DNA of 64,000 nucleotides, taken from positions 40,310 to 104,309 of the forward strand of contig JAATFV010000096.1 of NCBI GenBank assembly GCA_015655015.1, written 5' to 3'. Below, one piece after another: positions 10,201 through 18,690 of the stretch; position 1 is the stretch's first letter; each line of letters begins with the position of its first letter. This DNA comes from Chitinophagales bacterium. Its GTDB lineage: Bacteria; Bacteroidota; Bacteroidia; Chitinophagales; Chitinophagaceae. Below the pieces are notes generated by a model. That model was given only the letters and a program-made list of their open reading frames with translations, was not told the origin of the DNA and searched no databases. The translations under genes were made by a program, and so were the position numbers.

Positions 10201-11676
10201 TATTACGATTCCCTTTATTGGGGCTTCGGCGACGGCTCGACGTCCAACCTCGACACGACATCGCATTTCTATAATAATTATGGCACATTCCATGATACCT
10301 TATACCTGAAAGGCGCCGGAGGATGCATCTCCTTCGCTACCCAAAATGTGTACGTCTATAATCCCAATACAACGGGATTTGCCTACGGCCCTAAATTGAC
10401 CGGCTGCGATTCCCTCCGGTTGGATTTCCAGCTCACCCCTCCCCCCTATACCCGGTTCACCCTGAACTTCGGAGATGGAAAGGCAGACTCCTCCGGCAAT
10501 AAAACGCCGTCCCATGAATATAACTTACCCTCTACCTATGGCCCCCAGCTGATCTTGCAGGATTCTACCGGCTGTATCGTGACCATCGGCGCATTGGGCG
10601 GTAACATCAAAGTATTGGGAGCGATCCCTTTCTTTAACATGAATGAAAAAAAATTCTGTGACGCCGGTACTATCTTCTTCACTGATTTTACCATTTCCAA
10701 TGATAAACCCGTTAACATGGCCTGGGATTTTGGGGACGGCTCGACGGCAACAGGTACGGTGGATGACCCCAACACAGAGAACCCCTCGCATTCATATACA
10801 TTCCCCGGTCTCTTTACCCCAAGGCTGACCTTGACGACCAACAGCGGCTGCACCGAAAATTATACCGATACCGCCTATATTTACCAGACACCCCATCCCG
10901 TGATCACACTGCCCAACCCGTCTTGCATCAATGTTCCGCTCCAGTTCCAGGGCAGCCTGACGACACCCGCAGATCCGGTCGATACCGTGAACTGGGCCTG
11001 GAACTTTGGAAATGGAACGACATCCGCAGGGGAAGATCCGCTTATATCCTTTTCACAGGCCGGCCCATATACCGTCAGCCTCCGCACATTTGTCACCTTC
11101 GGCTGCAGCGATACCACCAGCCTGCCCATTACAATCAACCCTTCGCCTGTCATCAAGGGACCTCCGGAGATTACCACACCGGTAGGGATCCCGGTCACGA
11201 TCCCCTTCTCCTACAGTACCGATGTTACCGGTTATGCCTGGACCCCTCCCGCTGATCTCAGTTGCGCCGATTGTCCCAACCCGTCAGCCAGCCCCACTTT
11301 CAGCACTTTGTACAGTGTAACAGTGACGGATATCAACAACTGCATGTCCAGGGATACCATCCTGGTCAAAACCGTTTGTAATGGTAAAAATTACTTTGTG
11401 CCGAATACCTTTTCACCCAACAACGACGGCGTCAATGATGTCTTTTATCCAAGGGGGAACAGCCTCTATAATATACAATCCATGCGGGTGTTCAACCGCT
11501 GGGGACAAATGGTATTCGAACGAAGGAATTTCCCGGCCAATACGGCGTCTGAAGGATGGGACGGAACTTTTAATGGTCATCCGGCTCCGTCTGATGCCTA
11601 CGTTTATATTATAGAAGTAGTTTGTGACAATGCGCAGATCGTCGCCCTGAAAGGAGACGTTACCCTTATCCGATGA
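7264..11676 (+). CDS. giant PKD-repeat adhesin with T9SS type B sorting domain
   Basis: The 1470-residue protein has a signal peptide ending ISAHAQ, then about fifteen PKD-like domains of 85-100 residues, most with WDFGDG-type motifs (for example FGDGATS, FGDGSTS, FGNGTTS), and finally the gliding-motility-associated C-terminal domain: VPNTFSPNNDGVND, FNRWGQMVFE and the terminal GDVTLIR. Such type B domains direct export through the type IX system and usually need a PorP/SprF partner; one follows 37 bases downstream. It is probably a surface adhesin or gliding/matrix protein. The start is uncertain: the frame opens at TTG 7264, and no in-frame ATG lies upstream. An ATG at 7239 would be in frame only if the seven-T run at 7242-7248 were one base shorter. 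Confidence 0.93.
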   Translation: MLIRIRFILCCCLCSIGIISAHAQVPVPEFSASTVSGCGPLSVSFKDLSAGAPIYWTWDFGNGQISSLQNPSTTYGAPGTYTVTLIVRNKDGANSIRKTDYITVFPFPSANFGSDLTVACAPASVRFNDLSTPGQGSLTQWTWNFGDGATSNQPNPSHTYSATGYYTVALKVTNSGGCSNTASRGRYIRVIPGAQAAFSWSQGSPGCSAPFDINFINQTAGPGTLSYAWDLGNGSTSTQTAPITTYPSNNPYSVTLIAKSSLGCSDTVTKAVSFQGGTPVITAPDQACVNTTVNFQNGSSPAPVSSSWDFGDGSTASVANPDKTYTAPGTYTVTLTNIYSSCTASITKTIKIVTAPVVNFIADKTAACVAPLTVTFTDQTPNANGWHWDFGDGGTSTDQNPQHTYTGLSNFDVQLTVTTAAGCTATGIKKQFIRIAAPTATINAATAQGCIAPAVIHPTANVAAVDGVAGYTWSSPDASSSSGVNTANPSFTYAAEGRHDLSLTITTTGGCTFSQTFTNAILTGAPTTPLFDADNSSPCAHLPVTFTSTSTPVDSWLWQFGDGSTSTTAGTVQHTYNATGDHDVSLTIVHSGCKTSLTRQIDVNPPIAGFSYTIDCETRKKVTFTDTSKIDLTKGNPSYKWTFGDGSPDVLVNAPPYPPAALLHTFPAIGTYTVTETVTNGSCSDTRTTIIDLASVIPSFTVPDSVCKHANFTITSTSTPASSIAFYSWRIGAAPFTPKSASATYTTSLPNTGDYTVDLTATDAGGCPFTAPQKTVHIIGPAAKFTPAAGGCANSPIPFTDQSTPFNANYPITSWTLDGGDGTPAATAPPFTHSYAQTGSYTAILTVTDSKGCTDKFTALTTVQITAPQAGFFAPDTLYCPNAPLPFTDSSRGDNLVYSWDFGDGAAINGLTTPGTTHPYTTDEKYYSVKLKVTDGAGCSDSVTRTGYIHIQSPIASFTQQDTTGICLPMQTSFFPAGQYYDSLYWGFGDGSTSNLDTTSHFYNNYGTFHDTLYLKGAGGCISFATQNVYVYNPNTTGFAYGPKLTGCDSLRLDFQLTPPPYTRFTLNFGDGKADSSGNKTPSHEYNLPSTYGPQLILQDSTGCIVTIGALGGNIKVLGAIPFFNMNEKKFCDAGTIFFTDFTISNDKPVNMAWDFGDGSTATGTVDDPNTENPSHSYTFPGLFTPRLTLTTNSGCTENYTDTAYIYQTPHPVITLPNPSCINVPLQFQGSLTTPADPVDTVNWAWNFGNGTTSAGEDPLISFSQAGPYTVSLRTFVTFGCSDTTSLPITINPSPVIKGPPEITTPVGIPVTIPFSYSTDVTGYAWTPPADLSCADCPNPSASPTFSTLYSVTVTDINNCMSRDTILVKTVCNGKNYFVPNTFSPNNDGVNDVFYPRGNSLYNIQSMRVFNRWGQMVFERRNFPANTASEGWDGTFNGHPAPSDAYVYIIEVVCDNAQIVALKGDVTLIR

Positions 11677-11713
11677 TCAGGCAATGATAATCAAGTAATA
11701 AAATAGATACTAT

Positions 11714-12736
11714 TTGAAAACACGCTTAGCACATATCCTGTTTTGTCTTTTCGCCCTGCCATCCGCCCGGGCGCAGGATATTCATTTTTCTCAGTTCTTC
11801 GAGGCGCCGCTCCTGCGCAACCCCTCCCTGGCCGGGATATTTGCAGGAGACTACCGGGTACAGGCAGTCTTTCATGACCAGTGGAACAGCTTCTCCAACG
11901 CTTACCGCACAGGTTCCCTCAATGCAGAATATAAAATGCCCATCGGGAAAGGCCACGATTTCCTGACCACCGGCCTGCAGGTATTATATGATAAAGCAGG
12001 GTCAGCAGCCTTGTCCACCACCGAATTTTTGCCCGCCCTGAATTATCACAAATCATTGAGCGACGAGAAAACAATGTATCTCTCCCTGGGGTTCATGGGT
12101 GGTCTGGTGAATAAATCAATTGATCTTTCCAAAATCACTACCAATAGCCAGTATAACGGTACCGCCTATGACCCGGCCCTCCCCGACGGGGAAACCCTCA
12201 TCACCCCGAATATTCTTTACTGGGACGGCAGCCTGGGTATGAGCTTCAATACCAGCTTTGGAAGAGATCAGGGCAATACCATGTTCATAGGCGCAGCCTT
12301 GCATCACCTCAATCGTCCCAAAAACTCTTTTTATAAGAACCCTTCCATCGAGCTGGATCCCAAATATGTTTTCTCAGCAGGCGTGAAGCTCATCATTAAT
12401 GATTTCACTTACTTCACCCTCCAGGCTGATCATTCCAGGCAGGGCAGCTCACAGGAAACGATCGGTGGCGCACTATTCTCCTATAAGCTGGGAGATGATC
12501 CCGCCAATTCAGGATATATCCTGCACCTCGGCGGCTTCCTCCGTTGGAAAGATGCCCTGATCCCCGTATTAAAACTGGACATGAACGCCCTGTCGGTAGC
12601 CCTTAGCTACGATGTGAACGTCTCTCCCCTAAAGACCGCCAGCCAGGGACGGGGAGGAGTAGAACTATCTATCTCGTATATAGGATTTCTGGACCGCGAA
12701 AACGCAAAATACAGGATACTCTGTCCCAGGTTTTAA
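11714..12736 (+). CDS. PorP/SprF family T9SS-associated outer-membrane protein
   Basis: 340 residues with a signal peptide (cut after PSARAQ) and the family hallmark DIHFSQFFEAPLLRNPSLAG directly after it; the rest alternates like a beta barrel (about 14 strands expected) and ends in aromatic ...ILCPRF. PorP/SprF proteins sit in the outer membrane and are required to export or anchor cognate type B sorting-domain proteins, as SprF is for SprB. It directly follows a PKD adhesin with such a domain, so the two are very likely partners. The start is TTG at 11714; no in-frame ATG precedes the signal peptide. Confidence 0.93.
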   Translation: MKTRLAHILFCLFALPSARAQDIHFSQFFEAPLLRNPSLAGIFAGDYRVQAVFHDQWNSFSNAYRTGSLNAEYKMPIGKGHDFLTTGLQVLYDKAGSAALSTTEFLPALNYHKSLSDEKTMYLSLGFMGGLVNKSIDLSKITTNSQYNGTAYDPALPDGETLITPNILYWDGSLGMSFNTSFGRDQGNTMFIGAALHHLNRPKNSFYKNPSIELDPKYVFSAGVKLIINDFTYFTLQADHSRQGSSQETIGGALFSYKLGDDPANSGYILHLGGFLRWKDALIPVLKLDMNALSVALSYDVNVSPLKTASQGRGGVELSISYIGFLDRENAKYRILCPRF

Positions 12737-12761
12737 TCCTACTTTTACAAAAAAATTTACT

Positions 12762-13241
12762 ATGAGCGCAATTAAGCCAGAGCCAGGTCAGGCAGCACCG
12801 GACTTCAGCCTCTATGACTCCGACAAGAAAAAAGTCTCCCTGAGCGACTATAAAGGAAAAAATGTCCTGTTGTTATTCTTCCCACAGGCTTTTACCGGTA
12901 CCTGCACCAAAGAACTCTGCAGCACCCGGGACAATATCGCTGTTTATAACCAGGCCAACGCCCAGGTATTAGGCATCAGCGTAGATTCCATCTTCACGCT
13001 GGCAAAATATAAAGAAGAACAGCAGCTGAATTTCCCCCTGCTGAGCGATTTTAATAAAGAAGTTTCGACCGCTTATGGAACGCTCTACGACAATTTTGTT
13101 TTTGACATGAAAGGAGTATCCAAACGCTCCGCTTTCGTCATCGACAAGTCAGGGATCGTACAATATGCCGAAGTATTGGAAACAGCCTCCGATCTGCCCG
13201 ATTTTACCGCGATACAGGCAATACTGTCAGGACTTAACTAA
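12762..13241 (+). CDS. PrxQ/Bcp-type peroxiredoxin
   Basis: 159 residues with the thioredoxin-fold peroxiredoxin signature FFPQAFTGTCTKELC. The peroxidatic cysteine is C48, and a second cysteine at C53 has the C-x4-C spacing of the atypical two-cysteine Bcp/PrxQ group, so it is expected to form an intramolecular disulfide and be recycled by thioredoxin. It has no signal peptide and should detoxify hydroperoxides in the cytoplasm. The gene lies 25 bases after the PorP/SprF gene on the same strand, although a functional link is not obvious. The inverted repeat at 13252-13295 follows its stop codon. Confidence 0.9.
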   Translation: MSAIKPEPGQAAPDFSLYDSDKKKVSLSDYKGKNVLLLFFPQAFTGTCTKELCSTRDNIAVYNQANAQVLGISVDSIFTLAKYKEEQQLNFPLLSDFNKEVSTAYGTLYDNFVFDMKGVSKRSAFVIDKSGIVQYAEVLETASDLPDFTAIQAILSGLN

Positions 13242-13251
13242 TTGAGAATGA

Positions 13252-13295
13252 ATACAAATAGAATTAACCCCCACTAGCGTTAATTCTATTTGTAT
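13252..13295. promoter_or_regulatory. perfect 17-bp inverted repeat, operator or terminator
   Basis: The arm atacaaatagaattaac (13252-13268) is the exact reverse complement of 13279-13295, with a 10-base spacer. It starts 11 bases after the peroxiredoxin stop, and its right arm overlaps the TATCTTTG promoter box at 13293-13300 that would serve the next gene. It could be a regulator-binding palindrome, a terminator (though no clear U tract follows) or both. Confidence 0.6.
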
Positions 13296-13300
13296 CTTTG
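13293..13300 (+). promoter_or_regulatory. TAnnTTTG (-7) promoter box for the mini T9SS protein
   Basis: TATCTTTG matches the Bacteroidota -7 consensus exactly. No TTG is seen at the expected -33 distance, so it may be a weak or activator-dependent promoter. Transcription starting near 13307 would give a leader of about 40 bases before the ATG at 13346. The first three bases lie in the right arm of the inverted repeat. Confidence 0.45.
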
Positions 13301-13345
13301 AGCGAAAACTTGTATATTGGAGTCACGTGTAAAATGCAGTAAAGT

Positions 13346-13684
13346 ATGAGGATTTTTTACATACTGTTATCCATTATTCTACTGAGTTCCACCCAGGTCA
13401 AAAGCCAGGCAAAAGGTTTTGCGCCAGATCCCGAGCCCAGGATCATTAAATTTTACCCCAACCCCGCAGTCTCCTTTATTACCTTCGAAATAGCAAAAGA
13501 ATCCAACAAGACTTATACCTTACTGATCTTCAATTTTTTGGGGAAAAAGGTAAAAGAGGTTCCGGACGTCTCCTCCAAAACCGTCGTTAACCTTAGCGAT
13601 CTCAGCCGCGGTATCTATATTTTCCAGCTAAAAGAGCAGAACGGAAGGGTCACCGACTCCGGCACCTTCCAGATCAACAAATAA
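13346..13684 (+). CDS. 112-residue secreted protein, essentially a lone T9SS type A sorting domain
   Basis: After a signal peptide (cut near VKSQA) and a spacer of about 14 residues, the whole protein is a type A C-terminal sorting domain: FYPNPAVSFITFEI, then LSDLSRGIYIFQL and a short basic end. These domains normally follow a large cargo and are removed by PorU at the cell surface. Here there is almost no cargo. The sequence is intact with an ATG start, so it is not an obvious 3' remnant of a larger gene; the preceding 104 bases hold only the inverted repeat and promoter box. It might be a short surface peptide, a competitor for the sortase, or a domesticated remnant. Confidence 0.85.
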   Translation: MRIFYILLSIILLSSTQVKSQAKGFAPDPEPRIIKFYPNPAVSFITFEIAKESNKTYTLLIFNFLGKKVKEVPDVSSKTVVNLSDLSRGIYIFQLKEQNGRVTDSGTFQINK

Positions 13685-13697
13685 ACGCCCTTATAAT

Positions 13698-14873
13698 TTA
13701 TAATACCTGAACGATGAGGAATTTCAGGTAATTCGTATTTTCCCATCCCTGTATAATGGGATGATCGCTGGCTTGCGCCTGAAAGCTGACCTGCCTTAAT
13801 TGTCTCCGGGCATCCTTTGCCGCCTGTTGGATCGTCTCCAGGAACATTTCCGGAGACACCAGGTTCGTACAGGAAGAAGTCACCAGGAATCCCCCCTTTT
13901 TTACCAGCTTCATCCCCCGCAGATTGATCTCCTTATATCCCGTGAGGGCTTTTTCTATCGTTCCCCGGCTCTTCGTAAAAGCCGGAGGGTCCAGCATGAC
14001 CACATCATACTGACGCCCCTCCCTGCTCCATTGCTTCAGGGCATCAAAGGCATTCACAGCCTCATAACGACAAATGCCCTCCAGCCCGTTCAGCGCCGCA
14101 TTATGGCGGGCCTGCAACACGGCATTCTCAGAAATATCAAGGCCCAGCACAGACTTTGCCCCATAATAAGCTGCATGCGTTTCAAAACTCCCCGTATAAC
14201 AAAAAGCGCCCAGTACATCCGCCCCTTTAACAATATGACGGATCGCCCGGCGATTATCATGCTGGTCCAGGAAATAACCCGTCTTCTGGCCATTTTCAAG
14301 GTCCACCTGCAATTGAAGGCCGTTCTCCCGAATGACGATCCGGGTATCGAAAGGCGCAGTCAAAAAGCCCTTTTGCTGGGGCAATCCTTCCAGTTCACGT
14401 ACCGGCACGTCATTACGCTCATAGATCCCCTTCGGCTGGAAGAGCTGCTCCAGGGCCTTTACGATGGCGGGTTTCCAGCGGTCGATCCCCAGCGATAAGG
14501 TCTGGATCACAAAATAATCATTGAATTTGTCGATGATCAGGGCAGGCAGAAAATCCGCTTCCCCGAATACCAGGCGGCAATTCTCGGTATACCCCAGCCT
14601 TTGTCTGTATTCCCAGGCCTCCTTCAGACGCCCGTAAAAAAAGGATTCATCAATGGTCGCTGACTTATCCCGGGTCAGCAGACGGACCAGTATCTGGGAC
14701 TGCGGATTGATATATCCCTTGCCGACGAACTTCTTATCATGGGTATATACCTCGACGATCCCCCCCGCTTCCACATCCTCATCGACCATATTTACCTCAT
14801 TGGCAAATATCCACGGATGCCCGCCCTCTATTCGACGGCTGATCTTTTTATTCAGGTAAACTTTTTTCGTCAT
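13698..14873 (-). CDS. rlmI: 23S rRNA (cytosine-C5)-methyltransferase, RlmI family
   Basis: About 391 residues. The N-terminal PUA-like domain begins VYLNKKISRRIEGGHPWIFANEV, followed by an RFM-type Rossmann methyltransferase domain with the SAM loop VLGAFCYTGSFETHAA, the motif LDPPAFTKS and a conserved cysteine in SSCTNLVS. The family methylates C1962 of 23S rRNA. The frame is open up to 14966, but the ATG at 14873 (MTKKVYLNKK) fits family N-termini; the extra 31 residues would not. It converges on the small T9SS protein with a 13-base gap, so the two 3' ends may share a termination region. Confidence 0.9.
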   Translation of the reverse strand: MTKKVYLNKKISRRIEGGHPWIFANEVNMVDEDVEAGGIVEVYTHDKKFVGKGYINPQSQILVRLLTRDKSATIDESFFYGRLKEAWEYRQRLGYTENCRLVFGEADFLPALIIDKFNDYFVIQTLSLGIDRWKPAIVKALEQLFQPKGIYERNDVPVRELEGLPQQKGFLTAPFDTRIVIRENGLQLQVDLENGQKTGYFLDQHDNRRAIRHIVKGADVLGAFCYTGSFETHAAYYGAKSVLGLDISENAVLQARHNAALNGLEGICRYEAVNAFDALKQWSREGRQYDVVMLDPPAFTKSRGTIEKALTGYKEINLRGMKLVKKGGFLVTSSCTNLVSPEMFLETIQQAAKDARRQLRQVSFQAQASDHPIIQGWENTNYLKFLIVQVL

Positions 14874-14984
14874 GGGCGCAAAGGTAAGGCTATCTCCTAC
14901 GGGGAAAAGGCTAAATTTGCCCTGCCGGAGAGCCACCCTGCCAGTATAGAGGTTTTTATAAGACAATTTGTCCTTAAATCCGGC

Positions 14985-15014
14985 TTGGCAAAATTATTGA
15001 CTAGCTTACCTTTG
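14985..15014 (+). promoter_or_regulatory. Bacteroidota housekeeping promoter of grpE-dnaJ
   Basis: TTG at 14985-14987, 19 bases, then TACCTTTG at 15007-15014: both boxes and the spacing fit the Bacteroidota primary-sigma consensus (TTG-N19-TAnnTTTG). The leader to the ATG at 15031 would be only about 10 bases. I see no CIRCE-type inverted repeat, so HrcA control is not indicated. Confidence 0.7.
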
Positions 15015-15030
15015 TCTCAACTTTTGGACT

Positions 15031-15621
15031 ATGAATATAGAAGATAATAATTATTCGGCGGGAGATCCCGCTTTTAATGCCGGAGAAAATGGTCCGGATG
15101 CCGTGGAAGATATGAATACGGATGAAAATGTTGCAGGTACGACCCACCTAAATGATAACATGCCGGGAGATGATGAAGGAGATAAGCTCAAAGAGGAATT
15201 ACAGGCCCAAAAAGATAAATACCTGCGCCTGTTCGCCGAATTTGACAATTTCAGAAAACGGAGCGCCAGAGAAGCGCTGGAATTGAGGCAAACTGCTGGT
15301 AAAGAGGTAATTGTATCCCTATTGGATGTAATGGACGATTGCGACCGGGCAGAAAAACAGCTGCAAAACGCAGCCAACATCGATCAGGTTAAGGAAGGTA
15401 TCCAGTTGGTATTCTCCAAGCTTCGCTCTGTTTTGCAGGGGAAGGGCCTTAAAGCCATGGTGAGCATTCATACCAATTTCGATGTGGAAAAACACGAGGC
15501 CATTACAGAGATCCCCGTTCAGGATCCCTCCCTCAAAGGAAAAGTAATCGACGAAGTGCAAAAAGGCTATTACCTGAATGACAAGATCATTCGTTTTGCC
15601 AAAGTGGTGGTAGGCAAATAA
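15031..15621 (+). CDS. grpE: nucleotide exchange factor GrpE
   Basis: 196 residues: an acidic, low-complexity first 45 residues, a long coiled-coil dimerisation helix (DKLKEELQAQKDKYLRLFAEFDNFRKR) and the C-terminal beta-domain with HEAITEIPVQDPSLKG and GYYLNDKIIRFAKVVV. It releases ADP from DnaK and resets the Hsp70 cycle. dnaJ follows after 52 bases on the same strand, the standard co-chaperone operon, while dnaK is not in this window. The ATG at 15031 is close behind a well-formed promoter. Confidence 0.97.
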   Translation: MNIEDNNYSAGDPAFNAGENGPDAVEDMNTDENVAGTTHLNDNMPGDDEGDKLKEELQAQKDKYLRLFAEFDNFRKRSAREALELRQTAGKEVIVSLLDVMDDCDRAEKQLQNAANIDQVKEGIQLVFSKLRSVLQGKGLKAMVSIHTNFDVEKHEAITEIPVQDPSLKGKVIDEVQKGYYLNDKIIRFAKVVVGK

Positions 15622-15673
15622 TTAAAAGCAGCTTTAGGCTCAGCATGAAGCTCAAAAATGATTCTGTTTTATT

Positions 15674-16837
15674 ATGTCTAAGAGAGATTACTACGAAATA
15701 CTCGGCGTATCAAAAGGAGCTCCTGCCGATGATATTAAAAAGGCTTACCGCAAAGTCGCCATGCAATTCCACCCCGATCGCAACCCGGGAGACAAAGCTG
15801 CAGAAGAGAAGTTCAAGGAAGCAGCGGAAGCCTATGAAGTATTGAGCGATGCAGACAAAAAAGCGCAGTATGACCGCTATGGACATGCCGGCGTGAGCAA
15901 TAATGGCCGCGGAGGGTTCAATGGCGGCGGTAATATGAACATGGATGACATCTTCAGCCAGTTCGGAGATATCTTCGGAGACGATGTTTTCGGCAGCTTC
16001 TTCGGAGGTGGCAGAAGAGGCGGCGGCAGCTCCCGCTCCCGGGGAGTGAAAGGCAGCAACCTTCGCGTAAAGATCAAGCTCAACTATGAAGAGATCGCCA
16101 AAGGCGTTACCAAAAATATTAAGGTAAAAAAATATGTCCCCTGCACTACCTGCAGCGGCAGCGGCGCTAAAGATAAGAGCAGCATCCAAACCTGCTCCAC
16201 TTGTGGCGGCAGCGGCCAGGTACGGAGGGTCAGCAACACCTTTCTGGGACAAATGCAGACCGTGACGACCTGCCCGACCTGTAATGGAGAAGGCTCCCTG
16301 GTGACGGCGAAATGTGCTTCCTGTAAAGGAGAAGGCAGGGTCTACGGAGAAGAGACCGTAACGATCGATATTCCTGCAGGCGTACAGGAAGGCATGCAAT
16401 TGAGCGTAGGGGGAAGAGGAAATGCCGGCGAAAGAGGCGGAGCGCCCGGCGACCTGATCATCCTTATCGAAGAGGAACAACATGCCGACTTACATCGGGA
16501 TGGACTTAATGTAGCATATGAGCTCCATATTTCCTTTTCCGATGCAGTTTTTGGATTACAGGCGGAAGTTCCCACCATCGACGGAAAAGCAAAGATCAAA
16601 ATACCGCCAGGCACCCAAAGCGGCAAAATATTCAGGCTGAAAGGGAAAGGCTTCCCCGGCGTCAACTCCTACGAAAGAGGCGACCAGTTGATCCACATAA
16701 ACGTCTGGACACCCCAGCACGTAAGCCCGGAAGAAAAATCCATCCTGGAGAAATTAGCAGATTCTCCCAATTTCCAGCCAAAACCGGATAAAAATGAAAG
16801 GAGCTTTTTTGATAAGGTAAGAGAGATGTTTTCCTAA
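15674..16837 (+). CDS. dnaJ: molecular chaperone DnaJ (Hsp40)
   Basis: 387 residues with the full class A architecture: J-domain (residues 1-70, HPD in QFHPDRNPG), Gly/Phe-rich linker ([10 protein letters not shown] to [11 protein letters not shown]), zinc domain with four CxxCxGxG repeats ([32 protein letters not shown]) and the C-terminal substrate-binding domains. It stimulates DnaK ATPase and delivers unfolded clients. It is the second gene of the grpE operon and ends 14 bases from the convergent VWA gene. Confidence 0.98.
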   Translation: MSKRDYYEILGVSKGAPADDIKKAYRKVAMQFHPDRNPGDKAAEEKFKEAAEAYEVLSDADKKAQYDRYGHAGVSNNGRGGFNGGGNMNMDDIFSQFGDIFGDDVFGSFFGGGRRGGGSSRSRGVKGSNLRVKIKLNYEEIAKGVTKNIKVKKYVPCTTCSGSGAKDKSSIQTCSTCGGSGQVRRVSNTFLGQMQTVTTCPTCNGEGSLVTAKCASCKGEGRVYGEETVTIDIPAGVQEGMQLSVGGRGNAGERGGAPGDLIILIEEEQHADLHRDGLNVAYELHISFSDAVFGLQAEVPTIDGKAKIKIPPGTQSGKIFRLKGKGFPGVNSYERGDQLIHINVWTPQHVSPEEKSILEKLADSPNFQPKPDKNERSFFDKVREMFS

Positions 16838-16851
16838 TCTTATAGGTAAGA

Positions 16852-18615
16852 TCACTCCCCTTCCTTCTTATGCCTCTTCTGATGTCCGTAAATTTTTCGG
16901 GCCTTCTCGATAAGGCCGATGAATTCCTCCTGCATTCCATCTTCCGGATCGCGGGACTTCTCTGCCATATCAATAGTCCCCTTCCAGCTTGCCTGAGCCA
17001 TGAACCGGGATCTCTTCAGCAATCCGCCAAACATGGCAATAGAAGAGGCAAAACGATAACAAGGCTGCAAGTCCTCAAAAGCAGTCAATTGATAGGGACA
17101 CGTATAAAAGGTCATCCTTTCCAGCGTATCATGCGGAAGCTTATAATTAAGCACTACCTGCCCAAGCCTGCTTTTGTCAGCCGACAGGCCGGAACTGTCC
17201 GGATCCGCCGGCGTTATTTCAAATAAAGCCAGTAAAGAATGTCCAGAACCGACCTCCCCTCCCTGCACTTCATTCAGGGAATCCGACAACGCTTTCACTT
17301 TATTATCAAAGCCTATCAGCCGGTAATTCTTCACCAGGGCAGGATTGAATGATATATTCAGATAGGCGTCATCAGCTACCGCATAAACGGTCTGGGTGAA
17401 CTCCCGGACCAGGACCTTCTCCGCTTCCCGCTCATCGTCCAGGTACGCAAAATTTCCATTCCCCTTTTTAGCCAGCACTTCCAGCTTGGAATCCTTATAA
17501 TTTCCCATTCCCACACCCAGACAGGTTAGATAGATCCCCCACTCCCTATACTGGTCCACCAACTTTTCCATCTCTTCCTCCGAGGTCTCCCCTACATTAA
17601 AGTCCCCATCCGTGGCCAGGATCACCCGGTTATTGCCTCCCTTTACGAACTGGCTCCGGGCCACCCGGTAAGCAGCGCGGATCCCCGCTTCTCCCGGAGT
17701 AGGCCCCCCGGGATACATATCTTCGATAGCTTTTTGGATCTTTTTCTTTTCCCCTCCGGACGTAGGTGGCAGCCACACTCCCACAGAGCTTCCATACACG
17801 ACGATCGACACGGTATCGATCTCCCGTAAATTATTGACCAGCAATCTGAAAGCGGATTTCAGCAATGGCAGCTTATTCGGCATGTCCATAGAGCCGGATA
17901 CATCTACCAGGAACACCAGGTTGGCCGGAGGTATCTTCGCAGGATCCACTTTCCGGGCGCAGACCTTTAAGAAAAGTAATTGATTGGTAGTATTCCAGGG
18001 GCATTCCGACAGATCAGAATGTATAAAAAAACAACTGTCCGCCGCAGGAGGCGTATAACCGAAATTGAAATAATTCAGCAATTCCTCGATACGCACGGCA
18101 TCCGGAGGAATCGTGCTGCCCATATTCAGAAAGCGGCGCACATTGCTGTAAGAAGCTTTGTCGATCGTAACGGCAAACCCGGTCTCCGGAAATTTCCCGG
18201 CAGGAATAAATTCATTTTCCACCAGGGAGCTATAAGTCTCTCCCCCCACCGTCCAGCCTTTCCAATCCCCGCCTTTCAGATCCTTTGTAAGGGAGAGCAA
18301 TCGCTTCCTCGCAACCTCCGGCGGGTGAAACAGCAGCTTGAGCACGATATTCTGATAGTCGGTCGCGTTGACGAGCAGCGACAAGGTCTGGTACCCTTCC
18401 GCCGAAACAGTCAGCGAATCCGTGGATTGAGGCACAGGTATCCCAAAGGCCCCGGAACTGCCCGAATGATAAAGATACCCATTGGAGTGGAGCAGTATTT
18501 TTACATTTGGCAAGAGGCTGTTGTTCTCATCTTTTATCTCCCCCCGCAAATAGAACTGTGCAAAAGAAGAATAAAACAATAAAGAACCTATAACAAGTAA
18601 TGCTACATTTTTCAA
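16852..18615 (-). CDS. secreted von Willebrand factor A protein, YfbK-like
   Basis: 587 residues: a signal peptide (cut after YSSFAQ), a carboxypeptidase-regulatory-like beta domain (about 23-95), an N-terminal VWA-associated segment, a VWA domain with an intact MIDAS motif DVSGSM near residue 236, and a C-terminal DUF3520-type domain that ends in a basic tail. The combination matches the YfbK family of periplasmic or surface VWA proteins, which bind divalent metal and probably protein ligands; the partner is unknown. The start is TTG at 18615, chosen because it gives a normal signal peptide 18 bases below a good promoter. Confidence 0.88.
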   Translation of the reverse strand: MKNVALLVIGSLLFYSSFAQFYLRGEIKDENNSLLPNVKILLHSNGYLYHSGSSGAFGIPVPQSTDSLTVSAEGYQTLSLLVNATDYQNIVLKLLFHPPEVARKRLLSLTKDLKGGDWKGWTVGGETYSSLVENEFIPAGKFPETGFAVTIDKASYSNVRRFLNMGSTIPPDAVRIEELLNYFNFGYTPPAADSCFFIHSDLSECPWNTTNQLLFLKVCARKVDPAKIPPANLVFLVDVSGSMDMPNKLPLLKSAFRLLVNNLREIDTVSIVVYGSSVGVWLPPTSGGEKKKIQKAIEDMYPGGPTPGEAGIRAAYRVARSQFVKGGNNRVILATDGDFNVGETSEEEMEKLVDQYREWGIYLTCLGVGMGNYKDSKLEVLAKKGNGNFAYLDDEREAEKVLVREFTQTVYAVADDAYLNISFNPALVKNYRLIGFDNKVKALSDSLNEVQGGEVGSGHSLLALFEITPADPDSSGLSADKSRLGQVVLNYKLPHDTLERMTFYTCPYQLTAFEDLQPCYRFASSIAMFGGLLKRSRFMAQASWKGTIDMAEKSRDPEDGMQEEFIGLIEKARKIYGHQKRHKKEGE

Positions 18616-18632
18616 TGGGATATATTGGATCT

Positions 18633-18662
18633 CAAATTAATGTGTTCTTTCTTCTTTGTCAA
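18633..18662 (-). promoter_or_regulatory. promoter of the VWA gene
   Basis: Read on the minus strand: TTG (18662-18660), exactly 19 bases, then TTAATTTG (18640-18633), one mismatch from TAnnTTTG. A start near 18625 would leave a leader of about 10 bases before the TTG start codon at 18615. Confidence 0.5.
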
Positions 18663-18690
18663 GCCCTCATTTGTTATTTTAACAGTTCCC

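Noticed and set aside
14879..14886. TACCTTTG on the minus strand as the rlmI promoter
   Set aside because: The box would sit six bases from the ATG with no -33 element; possible leaderless start but too weak to list.
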